In this document: in pieces, positions 7,462 through 15,474 of the stretch | How positions within the stretch are numbered: position 1 is the stretch's first letter | Layout of the letters: each line of letters opens with the position of its first letter | From: Pseudomonadota bacterium | GTDB taxonomy: Bacteria > Pseudomonadota > Alphaproteobacteria > Rhodobacterales > Rhodobacteraceae | Direction of reading: 5' to 3' | Assembly: GCA_027592105.1 (NCBI GenBank) | Contig: JAQCLA010000025.1 | Coordinates: 1 to 17,573 of the forward strand | DNA length: 17,573 nt | The notes under the pieces: generated by a model | Told to the model about the DNA's origin: nothing | Databases searched by the model: none | The model's input: only the letters and a program-made list of their open reading frames with translations | Program-made: the position numbers and the translations under genes

Positions 7462-8807
7462 GGGGACTAGCAGGGGCATTCATGCTTCTGCCGGGCGCGG
7501 CCTTTGCCTGCGCTCTTCCGCCTTCGGTGATCCTGACCCTGCCGACGGGCCATTATATCGCGGGGGCAGCGGTAACGGTTGCGGTCACGGCCCTGATGGG
7601 CGCCATGGCCGACCGCCTGCCGCGCATGGCGGCGGTCGAGGTGTTGGATCGCCGGGTCTTCGTGCCTGTCTCGCTGTCGTCTTACCTGTCCTTCCTGTGC
7701 TTTTACGGGCTGGTACTCGTTGGCATTTTTGGCGCGCGCGATCCGATGCATAATCTGATGACACTGGTGTTCTGGACGGGGGTCTGGATCGTGCTGCCGA
7801 TCGGATCGGTTCTGTTTGGCAACCTCTGGCGGTCGATCAACCCTTGGACCGCCCCCGTGCGCATGGCGCGGCTTTTGCTCGGGCGCAGCGGCTCCGCTGG
7901 TCTGTCGCGGTTCGGGCATTGGCCGGCCGTGGTGCTTTATGCGGGATTTGCGTGGTTTCAGATCGTCTCATTGTCGCCCGATGACCCCTATGAGCTGGCC
8001 TTGCTGGCCGCCGCCTATTGGCTGCTGATCTTTACCCTTGCCGTGGCCGAGGGCGAGGATTGGCTGGAGCAGGGCGAGTTTCTGACCGTTTTCATGGGCT
8101 ATCTGGCCAAGGTCGCCCCCTTTTGGCTGGAGATCCGTGGCAATCGCGCCCACCTCATACGGGGCTGGCCCGGCACGCAGATACTGGCAATGCCGCCGAT
8201 GTCTAGCTCGGCGATGGCGTTCATCACCCTTACCCTTGCCGCATTGACCTTTGACGGGCTGGCGGAAACCTTTTGGTGGCAGGCGATCATCGGCGAAAAC
8301 CCACTGGAACCCACGGGCCGCTCTGCGGTGATGGTGGAAAACACACTTGGCTTGATCGCAGTCTGGGTGCTGACTGTGGCCACGATCTGGGCGGTCGTCC
8401 GGGCGGGGCAGATCATCGGGGGCAAGCGGTTCGCGCCCGGCCCGGTGATGCTGTCCTTTCTGGCGATAGCCGCAGGGTATCACGCCGCGCATTACTTCGT
8501 GACGCTGCTGACGGTCGGCCAATACACCCTTGCCGCCCTGAACGACCCGCTGTTTCGTGGGGATGAGCTTTTGGGCCTGCCGCCGTTCTATGTCTCCTTC
8601 GGGTTTCTAACCGACGCGCGGATCATGCCGCTGATCTATGCCGTGCAATTTGCCGCGATTTTGGGCGCGCATATCCTTGCGGTTCTGCTGGCCCTGCGGC
8701 TTGTTGGGCCTGAGACGCGGGCAACCGCGCACCTTCCCATGACGGCCTTGATGGTGGGCTATACCGTGCTGGGGCTGTGGCTGCTGTCAACGGCGCGAAG
8801 CGGGTAA
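7458..8807 (+). CDS. Polytopic membrane protein, 'fenitrothion hydrolase'-like family, function unknown
   Basis: A 449-residue hydrophobic protein starting in an ATGA overlap with the DUF1185 gene. The N-terminus (MRGLAGAFMLLPGAAFA) looks like a signal peptide with an AFA-C cleavage site. About ten to eleven membrane segments follow. Charged and aromatic loop motifs FGNLWRSINPW (about 116-126) and GEDWLEQGEFLTVFMGYLAK (about 198-217) resemble conserved loops of membrane proteins often annotated as fenitrothion hydrolase. I trust the family resemblance, not that name. His pairs in HAAHYF (about 343-348) and a late GAHIL helix could bind a cofactor, but this is not established. It closes the hydroxylase/reductase operon, so roles in transport or in passing electrons between the membrane and the redox enzymes are both possible. 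An in-frame ATG at 7482 is an alternative start that would lose most of the signal-like segment. Confidence 0.75.
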   Translation: MRGLAGAFMLLPGAAFACALPPSVILTLPTGHYIAGAAVTVAVTALMGAMADRLPRMAAVEVLDRRVFVPVSLSSYLSFLCFYGLVLVGIFGARDPMHNLMTLVFWTGVWIVLPIGSVLFGNLWRSINPWTAPVRMARLLLGRSGSAGLSRFGHWPAVVLYAGFAWFQIVSLSPDDPYELALLAAAYWLLIFTLAVAEGEDWLEQGEFLTVFMGYLAKVAPFWLEIRGNRAHLIRGWPGTQILAMPPMSSSAMAFITLTLAALTFDGLAETFWWQAIIGENPLEPTGRSAVMVENTLGLIAVWVLTVATIWAVVRAGQIIGGKRFAPGPVMLSFLAIAAGYHAAHYFVTLLTVGQYTLAALNDPLFRGDELLGLPPFYVSFGFLTDARIMPLIYAVQFAAILGAHILAVLLALRLVGPETRATAHLPMTALMVGYTVLGLWLLSTARSG

Positions 8808-8825
8808 ATAAATGTAGACAAATCG

Positions 8826-8841
8826 TTTGCATACGCACAAT
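8826..8841. promoter_or_regulatory. Putative regulator operator, copy 2
   Basis: TTTGCATACGCACAAT matches the site at 1024-1039 at 14 of 16 positions. It sits in the 89 bp gap before the binding-protein gene. Its own dyad is TGC-N4-GCA (8828-8837). TAGACA at 8815-8820 could be a -35 element just upstream, which would put this site over the spacer and -10 region. A convincing -10 was not found. The gap shows that a second transcription unit starts here even though the genes continue in the same direction. Confidence 0.5.
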
Positions 8842-8896
8842 CTTAACCCAGAGGCGCCGACCAAAGAAGCGCCCTGCAACAGTGGAGAAGTGAGAG

Positions 8897-10177
8897 ATGA
8901 CGAAGGAATTGTTCGGACTAACTCCGTCCCGGCGCGCCATTCTTAAAGGTGCGGGTGCGGGGTTGTTGACGGCGGGGTTCGCGGCCCCGGTCTGGAGCCA
9001 ATCGGCCCCGATCAAGCTGGGCTTTCAGCTGCACCGCACAGGCATCGGCGCCGCCTATGGCCGCTGGTATGAGCGCACGGCGCAGGCCGCGCTAAAGGTT
9101 GTGAATGACGCAGGCGGCATCAATGGCCGCCCGGTTGAGATTGTGTTCGAAGATGACGGCACCGATCCCAAGCGCGGGGCCGAGGTGGTGGAAAAGCTGG
9201 TCAGTCAGGCGGGCTGCGACCTCGTCTTTGGCCCGCTCTTCAGCCATGTAGTGATCGGCACGGCCCCGCGTGCGGCCGAGTTGAAGGTGCCTTACCTTGT
9301 TTGCTCCGAAGGCTATCACGTCGCCTCGGGCATGCTGAACCGCTGGACCATGCAGCCCGGCATTACCGATGTGCACGCGCAGGTGTCGTCGATGGCGCCG
9401 TGGGTTCTGGCCAACCTTGGCAAAAAAGTCACCATGGTCTTCCCCGACTATGCCTTTGGCCATGACCACCGCGATTTCTTTACCGCTGCCGTTCAGGCCA
9501 ATGGTGGTGAGGTTATTGCACAGATCGCCATTCCGCCGACAGAAACCAGCTTTACCCGCTATCTGCCGCAAATTCCGGCGGATACCGAAGTGCTTTATCA
9601 CGTCATGGTTGGCCCTGCCGTTCTGACCTTTGTCAAGGAATTGGGCGAATTCTATGGCTCTGGCCCCCGCCCGGAAATCTTTGGCTTCATCGACTCGCTT
9701 GAGGCCGTCGATACCGCCTCGCCGGGGTTGGAATTCCTTGAAGGCACCCATTTCTGGGAAGGCCACAACCGCGTCAAACAGGCCGATGCGTCCGAACATG
9801 AGACGGCCTATCGCGCCGCGGTCGGGGTGGATGACAACGGGGCAAGCTTGTCGGATGCCAAGGACGTGGCGACCTATGCCCATATGTTCAGCGTCTGGGA
9901 AACCCTGCATGTCATCAAGGCGGGGATGGAGGCGTCAGGCTATCAATCCATCGCGGATCGGCAAAAGTTTGTCGAAGCGGTCGAGGCGATGAGCGACATG
10001 CCCGCCAGCCTTGCCCATGTGCAGGGCGACAAAAAATTCAATGGCAAGACCCATCAGGTCTTTGGCCATCAGTTCATCTCAAAGGTCGAAGGCGGCAAGC
10101 TGATGCGTGTCCATACCACCAGCCTTGAAGATGGCATGTATGAGGATGCTGTCGACTACACGTCGCAGTCGTTCTGA
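8897..10177 (+). CDS. ABC transporter substrate-binding protein (Liv/AmiC type, Tat-exported)
   Basis: A 426-residue periplasmic binding protein of the branched-chain amino acid/amide (Peripla_BP_6) class. The N-terminus carries a twin-arginine signal: SRRAILKG at 11-18, then a hydrophobic stretch to about residue 30. Cleavage is likely near WSQSA (33-37). Mature features typical of the class are an early IKLGFQLHRTG strand, DDGTDPKRGAEVVEKLVSQ and FGPLFSHV in lobe 1, then the alternating Rossmann-like lobe 2. Twin-arginine export of a Liv-type binding protein is less common than Sec export and may reflect folding before export. It is the first gene of the transporter operon, preceded by a GGAG-rich leader and separated from the permease gene by a hairpin. 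Ligand specificity in this class is broad (amino acids, amides, aromatic and heterocyclic acids). The context points to a nitrogen heterocycle or its lactam. Confidence 0.92.
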   Translation: MTKELFGLTPSRRAILKGAGAGLLTAGFAAPVWSQSAPIKLGFQLHRTGIGAAYGRWYERTAQAALKVVNDAGGINGRPVEIVFEDDGTDPKRGAEVVEKLVSQAGCDLVFGPLFSHVVIGTAPRAAELKVPYLVCSEGYHVASGMLNRWTMQPGITDVHAQVSSMAPWVLANLGKKVTMVFPDYAFGHDHRDFFTAAVQANGGEVIAQIAIPPTETSFTRYLPQIPADTEVLYHVMVGPAVLTFVKELGEFYGSGPRPEIFGFIDSLEAVDTASPGLEFLEGTHFWEGHNRVKQADASEHETAYRAAVGVDDNGASLSDAKDVATYAHMFSVWETLHVIKAGMEASGYQSIADRQKFVEAVEAMSDMPASLAHVQGDKKFNGKTHQVFGHQFISKVEGGKLMRVHTTSLEDGMYEDAVDYTSQSF

Positions 10178-10190
10178 TCCTCTCCGTCTA

Positions 10191-10214
10191 CGGGCGCGGT
10201 CTAGGCTGCGCCCG
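10191..10214 (+). terminator. Intercistronic hairpin after the binding-protein gene (partial terminator or mRNA stabiliser)
   Basis: CGGGCGC (10191-10197) pairs with GCGCCCG (10208-10214) around a 10-base loop, 13 bases after the binding-protein stop. A pyrimidine-rich CCTCTCTTTTCC follows. Such hairpins between a binding-protein gene and its permease often lower downstream expression or protect the upstream mRNA, giving excess binding protein. The T run is short, so complete termination is unlikely. Confidence 0.5.
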
Positions 10215-10247
10215 CCTCTCTTTTCCTCAAACACGCAGGATCGCTTC

Positions 10248-11126
10248 GTGGCCTTCGGACCATTTCTTTTCCTTGCTCTGCTAGAGGGCACTGTCATGGC
10301 GGCAGTGCTGGCCTTGACGGCGGTCGGCCTGAGCCTTGTGTTTGGGGTGATGCGGGTCGTCAATGTGGCGCATGGCGAGTTTTTCATGCTGGGCGCGGTG
10401 GCTGCGTGGTTTGTCACCTATTACCTGCCCTTTCCGCCTGCCGTCACATGGACGATTGCGCTGCTGATCGCGCCACTTTTTGTGGGGGCAATCGCCGCCA
10501 CGGCGGATGTGCTTGTGCTCAAGCGGCTGAAATACGACCCCGAGGCCACGATCGTCGCCACCATCGGTCTGCTGTATATCCTGCAACAGGCGGCGCTTAC
10601 CTTTTACGGCCCCGATGCGCGGCCGGTCGAGCCGCCCTTTCATCTGCGCCTGCAATTCCCGTGGTTCGGCTATTCCGGCTATAAGCTTTTCGTGGTGTTG
10701 GCGGCGGGGCTGATCTTGCTGGCCGTCTGGGCCTTTATGACGCGCACGAAAGCCGGTCTGGTGATGCGCGCGACGCAGGTTGATATGGAGACTGCGCGCG
10801 CCTTTGGCATTAACGTGGATAGGGTCTATGCTGGGACGTTTGCCCTTGGTGCGGCACTTGCGGCGGCGGCGGCGGTGCTGATCGTGCCCATCCAGCAGGC
10901 GCATTACCTGATGGGGCATGACCCGTTGTTGCTGTCGTTCATCGTGGTGATCATCGGCGGCCTTGGGTCGCTGCGCGGGACCTTGGTCGCCGCCCTGATC
11001 ATCGGCCTGTCGGATGGCGTGATCTCGATGTTCTTTTCGCCCACGCTCGCCAAAATCATCGCGACGCTGCTGGTCGCGCTTGTCCTTGTCTTTCGCCCAC
11101 AGGGTCTGTTCGGGGCAAAGGCATGA
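10248..11126 (+). CDS. livH: Branched-chain amino acid-type ABC transporter permease (LivH family)
   Basis: A 292-residue inner-membrane permease with about eight hydrophobic segments. It bears the LivH signature NVAHGEFFMLGA (39-50) near the N-terminus and ends LVFRPQGLFGAKA, the common LivH tail. GTG 10248 is chosen as start because AGGA lies 7 nt upstream and the length is standard. The open frame extends back to 10107 inside the binding-protein gene, but that part reads as arginine-rich shadow sequence. MRATQVDMETARAFGIN (about 173-189) is the cytoplasmic loop that contacts the ATPases in this family. It pairs with the LivM-type gene that overlaps it by 4 nt (ATGA). The substrate is set by the binding protein and presumed to be the heterocycle or lactam handled by the cluster. 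Confidence 0.92.
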   Translation: MAFGPFLFLALLEGTVMAAVLALTAVGLSLVFGVMRVVNVAHGEFFMLGAVAAWFVTYYLPFPPAVTWTIALLIAPLFVGAIAATADVLVLKRLKYDPEATIVATIGLLYILQQAALTFYGPDARPVEPPFHLRLQFPWFGYSGYKLFVVLAAGLILLAVWAFMTRTKAGLVMRATQVDMETARAFGINVDRVYAGTFALGAALAAAAAVLIVPIQQAHYLMGHDPLLLSFIVVIIGGLGSLRGTLVAALIIGLSDGVISMFFSPTLAKIIATLLVALVLVFRPQGLFGAKA

Positions 11127-12067
11127 GCGCATCGGCAAAATCTTGGGCGCTGCATCTGGGGCTGATCGCCGTTCTATTCGCGGCGCAGTTCGGTCTACCT
11201 TCATACCACGCTACCAATGTCTCGCGCATCATGGTGTTGGCGGTCTTTGCCATGGGGTATAACATCGCCTTTGGCTATACGGGGCTTTTGTCGCTGGGCC
11301 ACGCGCTATTCTTCGCCGCCGGGATGTATGGGATGGGTCTACCGATCTGGACCCTTAGCTGGGCACCCATTCCGGCCCTGATCGCGGGACTGGTCGCAGG
11401 GGGCGCGTTGGCGGGGCTGGTTGGCCTTCTGGCCCTGCGCACTGCGGGGGTCAGTTTCATGATCGTGACGTTGATGTTCGCGCAGGCGGGTTATCTGACG
11501 CTGCTTTACCTCAACACCCATACTGGTGGGGATGAGGGCTTTGTCGTGGACAGTGCTGCACGGGTCATCGCGGGGTTCGATCTGTCCACCGACGCCCCGC
11601 GCTATATGGCGGCGCTGATCCTGTTTGCCACTGCCATGCTGATCTGCCTTTGGCTTGTCCGTTCCCCCTTTGGCCGGGTGATGGTCGCCATGCGCGAGAA
11701 TGAGCAACGCAGCCGTATGCTGGGCTATAACCCGTTTCGGGTAAAGCTGACGGCGCTGGTGATCTCGGGCCTGTATGCGGGCATCGCGGGGGCGGCCTAT
11801 GGGATGCTGTTTGGCTATGTGGGCGCCACTTTTGCCACGATCCAATATTCGATCCTGCCCATGCTCTATGTGCTGTTGGGCGGGGCGGGCACGGTGATCG
11901 GGCCGTTCTTGGGCGCGCTTTTGATGTTCTATTTGATCGACATCACCTCGGGCTATACCACGGCCTATCTGTTTGTGGTGGGTGCGGCCTTGGTGGTGCT
12001 GGTGCTGTTTGCGCCCAAGGGTATTTTGGGCACGATCCGCGAAAGGGGGCTGAAATGGCTGCCTTGA
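11123..12067 (+). CDS. livM: Branched-chain amino acid-type ABC transporter permease (LivM family)
   Basis: A 314-residue second permease subunit with about nine to ten hydrophobic segments. The LivM hallmark YNIAFGYTGLLSLGHALFFA lies at 46-65, and the ATPase-coupling loop AMRENEQRSRMLGYNPFRVK lies at about 190-209. The C-terminus FAPKGILGTIRERGLKWLP is typical. There is no extra C-terminal ATPase domain, unlike some LivM-LivG fusions. The start at 11123 forms an ATGA overlap with LivH, and the end overlaps the LivG start by 13 nt, consistent with translational coupling of the whole transporter. With LivH it forms the transmembrane channel of the importer. Confidence 0.92.
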   Translation: MSASAKSWALHLGLIAVLFAAQFGLPSYHATNVSRIMVLAVFAMGYNIAFGYTGLLSLGHALFFAAGMYGMGLPIWTLSWAPIPALIAGLVAGGALAGLVGLLALRTAGVSFMIVTLMFAQAGYLTLLYLNTHTGGDEGFVVDSAARVIAGFDLSTDAPRYMAALILFATAMLICLWLVRSPFGRVMVAMRENEQRSRMLGYNPFRVKLTALVISGLYAGIAGAAYGMLFGYVGATFATIQYSILPMLYVLLGGAGTVIGPFLGALLMFYLIDITSGYTTAYLFVVGAALVVLVLFAPKGILGTIRERGLKWLP

Positions 12068-12774
12068 TGCAAGCCTTGGGCCTGACGCGCCATTTCGGCG
12101 GCATCCGTGCGGTGGATGGGGTGAATTTCCGCCTCGAACCCGGCGAGATTCACGCGATCATTGGCCCCAATGGTGCTGGCAAGACCACCTTTGTCAGCCT
12201 GCTGTCGGGTCGTATTCCAGTGCAATCGGGAAGCATTACCCTTGGAGGTGAGGATATCACCCGCCTTGCCGCCCATGTGCGGGTGAAGAAGGGCATCGCC
12301 TATACGTTCCAGATCACCTCGGTCTATCCAAAGCTGAGCGTCTTTGACAATGTTGCCCTGGCCGCGCAAAGCGCGGGCGCGCGCGACTTGGGTGGTCAGG
12401 TCGCAGCGGCCTTGGCGCGGGTCAATCTGGCCGGGCTCGAAGACCATCTTGCTGGCAACCTGTCCTATGGCCATCAGCGATTGCTCGAGGTCGCCATGGG
12501 CCTTGCCCTGAAACCCCGCATCCTGATTCTGGATGAACCGACCCAAGGCCTTGCGGCAGGCGAGATTGAGGGGTTCAAGGCGCTGGTGCGCAGCCTTGTG
12601 CCGGAAACCACCGTCATGCTGATCGAACATAACATGGAGGTGGTGATGGACCTTGCCACCCAGATTACCGTGCTGAATTTCGGTCAGGTGCTGGCCACGG
12701 GCACGCCCGATCAGATCCGTGCCAACCCGGATGTGCAAAGCGCCTATCTTGGGGGCCATGATGCTGAGGGTTGA
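12055..12774 (+). CDS. livG: ABC transporter ATP-binding protein (LivG family)
   Basis: A 239-residue cytoplasmic ATPase. Walker A GPNGAGKT is at 37-44, the Q-loop region TFQITSVYP at 84-92, the signature LSYGHQ at 136-141, Walker B ILILDEP at 156-162 and the switch histidine in MLIEHNMEVV. LSYG in place of LSGG is the normal LivG variant. LivG proteins usually carry an insert giving about 250-260 residues; this one is at the short end. Start 12055 is supported by AGGGGG 6 nt upstream and lies inside the end of LivM. It works as a heterodimer with the LivF-type protein encoded next. Confidence 0.92.
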   Translation: MAALMQALGLTRHFGGIRAVDGVNFRLEPGEIHAIIGPNGAGKTTFVSLLSGRIPVQSGSITLGGEDITRLAAHVRVKKGIAYTFQITSVYPKLSVFDNVALAAQSAGARDLGGQVAAALARVNLAGLEDHLAGNLSYGHQRLLEVAMGLALKPRILILDEPTQGLAAGEIEGFKALVRSLVPETTVMLIEHNMEVVMDLATQITVLNFGQVLATGTPDQIRANPDVQSAYLGGHDAEG

Positions 12775-13456
12775 GGGGCTGTCAGCCGGATATGGCGATA
12801 TTACCATCCTGCGCGATCTGTCGTTTCAGGCAGCGTCCGGTCAGGTCACCTGCATCATGGGCCGCAATGGGGCCGGGAAATCGACTCTGATGAAGGCGCT
12901 CATGTGTCTGGTTCCCGCCAGCACCGGAACCATCGCGCTGAATTGGCAGACGGTGCAAAACCTGCCCGCGCATCAGGTGCCGCTTTCGGGCATCGCCTAT
13001 GTGCCGCAGGGGCGGCGTCTCTTTGGCCCGATGACGGTGGCCGAGAATATCGAAGTGGGGCTCTTGGCCCGTAAAAAGGGCCCCAAGACACGCGACTTCG
13101 TGCTCGACCTGTTCCCCCGCCTGCGGGAAAGACTGGATCAGGTGTCATCGACCCTTTCAGGTGGTGAGCAGCAAATGCTGGCTATCGCCCGTGCGCTCTG
13201 TCTGGAGCCAGAGGTGTTGTTGCTGGATGAGCCGACCGAAGGTTTGCAACCCAGCATGATCAAGCTGATCCGCGATACCGTTCTGACGCTGCGCGACAAT
13301 GGGATGGCGACCATCATTGTCGAACAGCGGGTGGATGCGGTGCTGCGCATGTCGGACCGGGTCTGTTTCATAGCCCATGGCCGGATCGAGGCGGATGTGG
13401 CCACGGCTGAACTTGGGCCAGACTCAAGCCTGTTTCGTCAATTCGTGGGGGTATGA
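12761..13456 (+). CDS. livF: ABC transporter ATP-binding protein (LivF family)
   Basis: A 231-residue ATPase with Walker A GRNGAGKS at 34-41, the LivF-type VPQGRRLFGPMTVAENI Q-loop region at 81-97, signature LSGGEQQ at 132-138 and Walker B EVLLLDEP at 151-158. The switch region is IIVEQRVDAV; the usual switch histidine is Gln here, which is common in LivF. Start 12761 is chosen over the adjacent ATG at 12758 because the GGGGG at 12751-12755 is then 5 nt away. An in-frame ATG at 12719 lies deep inside LivG and is unlikely. It overlaps LivG by 14 nt and the hydantoinase A gene by 4 nt (ATGA). Transport and ring opening are thus encoded on one message. Confidence 0.92.
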   Translation: MLRVEGLSAGYGDITILRDLSFQAASGQVTCIMGRNGAGKSTLMKALMCLVPASTGTIALNWQTVQNLPAHQVPLSGIAYVPQGRRLFGPMTVAENIEVGLLARKKGPKTRDFVLDLFPRLRERLDQVSSTLSGGEQQMLAIARALCLEPEVLLLDEPTEGLQPSMIKLIRDTVLTLRDNGMATIIVEQRVDAVLRMSDRVCFIAHGRIEADVATAELGPDSSLFRQFVGV

Positions 13457-15474
13457 TGGCCGGCCTTATTGCGGGTGTTGACGTGGGCGGCACATTTACG
13501 GATCTGGTGATCTTTGATCCTGAAAACGGCGCGGTGCGTCTGGCCAAGGTGCCCACCAGCCTGCCCAATCAGGCACCCGGCGTGCTGGCGGCCTTTGAGG
13601 CGGCAGGGGCGGACCTGTCGGCCATTGATCTGATCGTGCATGGGACGACCACCACCACAAATGCGGTGCTGGAACGCGCTTTGTGCAAGACGGGGCTGAT
13701 CACCACCGAAGGGTTCCGCGACGTGCTGGAACTGGGCCGCCGCACCCGTCCGCAGGCCTATGGCATGCACGGGCGCTTTGTGCCGATCATCCCCCGCGAT
13801 CTGCGGCTAGAGGTGCCTGAACGGCTGGATGCGCGCGGCCGCATTCTGACCCCTCTTGATGAAGCTGCGGTTGAAAAAGCAGCGCTGACCTTGCGGGAAA
13901 TGGGCTGTGAAAGCCTTGTGATCCATTTTCTGCACGCCTATGCCAACCCCGAACATGAACAGCGCGCGGCCGAGATCGCGGCGCGGGTCTGGCCCAATGG
14001 CTATATCACCATGGGCCATGCCCTGCTGTCGGAAAGCCGCGAGTATGAGCGGGGCGTGACAGCGGCAGTCAATGCCAGCGTGCAGCCGCTTTTGGAGCGC
14101 TATGTCAGCCGCCTTGCCGATGAGCTAGCGGATCGCGGTTATGCCCATGACCTTTTGGTTATGAACGGCAATGGAGGCATGGTTTCCGCCGGATCAGTGT
14201 CGAAAGAGGCGGTGAAAACGGTGATGTCCGGCCCGGCCTCGGGTGTGATGGCGGCGGTGGCCACGGGGCGGCGCGCTGGGATGCCCGACCTGTTGACCTA
14301 TGACATGGGCGGCACCTCGACCGATGTGGCAATGATCCGCGCCGGAAAGGCCCCCGTCTCGAATGAGATCGAGGTGGAATATGCCATGCCCATCCATGTT
14401 CCCATGGTCGATGTGCGCACCGTAGGGGCGGGCGGCGGGTCTATTGCGCGGATTGACGCGGGCAGTTTGCTGCGCGTGGGGCCAGAAAGCGCGGGGTCTA
14501 CCCCCGGCCCGATTTGCTATGGCCGGGGCGGCACGCGTGTGACGATTTCGGATGCCAACCTGATCCTTGGCCGATTGCCGGCCGAACGTTTCGGTCAGGC
14601 GGCCGAGGCCGCACGCGCCGCGATGGAGGATCAGATTGCCCGCCCCCTTGGCTTGTCGGTCGAAGAGGCGGCCGAGGCCGTTGTGCGTATCGCCAACACG
14701 CATATGGCGGGGGCGATCCGCATGGTCAGCATATCCCTTGGTGCCGATCCGCGGGACTTTGCACTCTTTGCTTTTGGCGGGGCGGGGCCGTTGCATGCGG
14801 TGGCATTGGCGCGCGAACTGGCGGTGCCACGCGTGCTGATCCCTGCGCGCCCCGGCATCACAAACGCGCTGGGCTGCGTGGTGGCCGATCTACGGCATGA
14901 TTTTGTGCGCACGCTGAACCGCCCCCTTGATCACGTCAATATCGAGACTGTGCATGCGGTTTTGGCCGAGCAAGAATCCGAAGGACGGCGTCTGATCGGG
15001 CAGGAAAAGATCACGCTGACCGGCATTCGCGCCGAATATTCCGCCGATATGCAATTCGTCGGCCAGACCCACCTTTTGCGCGTTCCCTTGCCATCGGCCA
15101 CGCCAACGCGTGAGGAGATGCAGCGCCTGTTCGAGGCCGCCTATCACGCCCGCTTTCGCGTAGACCTTCCCAGCATTAAGGCCAATCTGGTCAACCTGAA
15201 CGTATCACTCATCGGGATGCGCCCGGAGTTCGATCTTTCCGCCTTGATAGACCCTATTTTGCGCAAAGAGCGGGCCGAACCCATGGCCTCGCGCCCGGTG
15301 TGGTTTGGTGGTTGGGTCGACACTCCGGTCTATTGGCGCGATCATCTCCCACTTGACCTGACTCTGACGGGGCCTGCGATTATCGAGCAGATGGATACGA
15401 CCACCATTGTCGAACCCGGTTGCGTTGTCACCTCGGACAAAGACGGAAACCTGATCGTGGCGGTGCCCCAATGA
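13453..15474 (+). CDS. hyuA: Hydantoinase/5-oxoprolinase-type subunit A (ATP-dependent lactam hydrolase, ATP-binding subunit)
   Basis: A 673-residue HyuA-type protein of the ASKHA (actin-like ATPase) fold. DVGGTFTD (10-17) is the N-terminal phosphate-binding loop, HGTTTTTNAV lies at 63-72, and the second phosphate motif YDMGGTSTD lies at 283-291, followed by the Hydantoinase_A region and a C-terminal beta domain. Members act with HyuB to phosphorylate and hydrolyse cyclic amides (5-oxoproline, N-methylhydantoin), or as subunits of acetone/acetophenone carboxylases. Length (about 670-700) fits the stand-alone A subunit. It starts in an ATGA overlap with LivF, with a second ATG one codon later, and overlaps HyuB by 4 nt. 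Next to a heterocycle hydroxylase and reductase, the lactam hydrolase role is favoured. The substrate is unknown. Confidence 0.9.
   Translation: MMAGLIAGVDVGGTFTDLVIFDPENGAVRLAKVPTSLPNQAPGVLAAFEAAGADLSAIDLIVHGTTTTTNAVLERALCKTGLITTEGFRDVLELGRRTRPQAYGMHGRFVPIIPRDLRLEVPERLDARGRILTPLDEAAVEKAALTLREMGCESLVIHFLHAYANPEHEQRAAEIAARVWPNGYITMGHALLSESREYERGVTAAVNASVQPLLERYVSRLADELADRGYAHDLLVMNGNGGMVSAGSVSKEAVKTVMSGPASGVMAAVATGRRAGMPDLLTYDMGGTSTDVAMIRAGKAPVSNEIEVEYAMPIHVPMVDVRTVGAGGGSIARIDAGSLLRVGPESAGSTPGPICYGRGGTRVTISDANLILGRLPAERFGQAAEAARAAMEDQIARPLGLSVEEAAEAVVRIANTHMAGAIRMVSISLGADPRDFALFAFGGAGPLHAVALARELAVPRVLIPARPGITNALGCVVADLRHDFVRTLNRPLDHVNIETVHAVLAEQESEGRRLIGQEKITLTGIRAEYSADMQFVGQTHLLRVPLPSATPTREEMQRLFEAAYHARFRVDLPSIKANLVNLNVSLIGMRPEFDLSALIDPILRKERAEPMASRPVWFGGWVDTPVYWRDHLPLDLTLTGPAIIEQMDTTTIVEPGCVVTSDKDGNLIVAVPQ

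Noticed and set aside
8853..8873. GGCGC...GCGCC hairpin in the leader of the binding-protein mRNA
   Set aside because: A five-pair stem with an 11-base loop is expected by chance at this GC content, and no riboswitch-like architecture surrounds it.
10107..10247. Upstream extension of the livH frame into the binding-protein gene
   Set aside because: The extra 47 codons read as Arg/Ser-rich shadow and would overlap the binding-protein gene by 71 nt; GTG 10248 has a good AGGA site and gives the normal LivH length.
10281..11204. Leftward 307-codon open frame opposite livH
   Set aside because: The translation is almost wholly charged (Arg/Gln/Asp/His), the typical complement of a hydrophobic permease gene.
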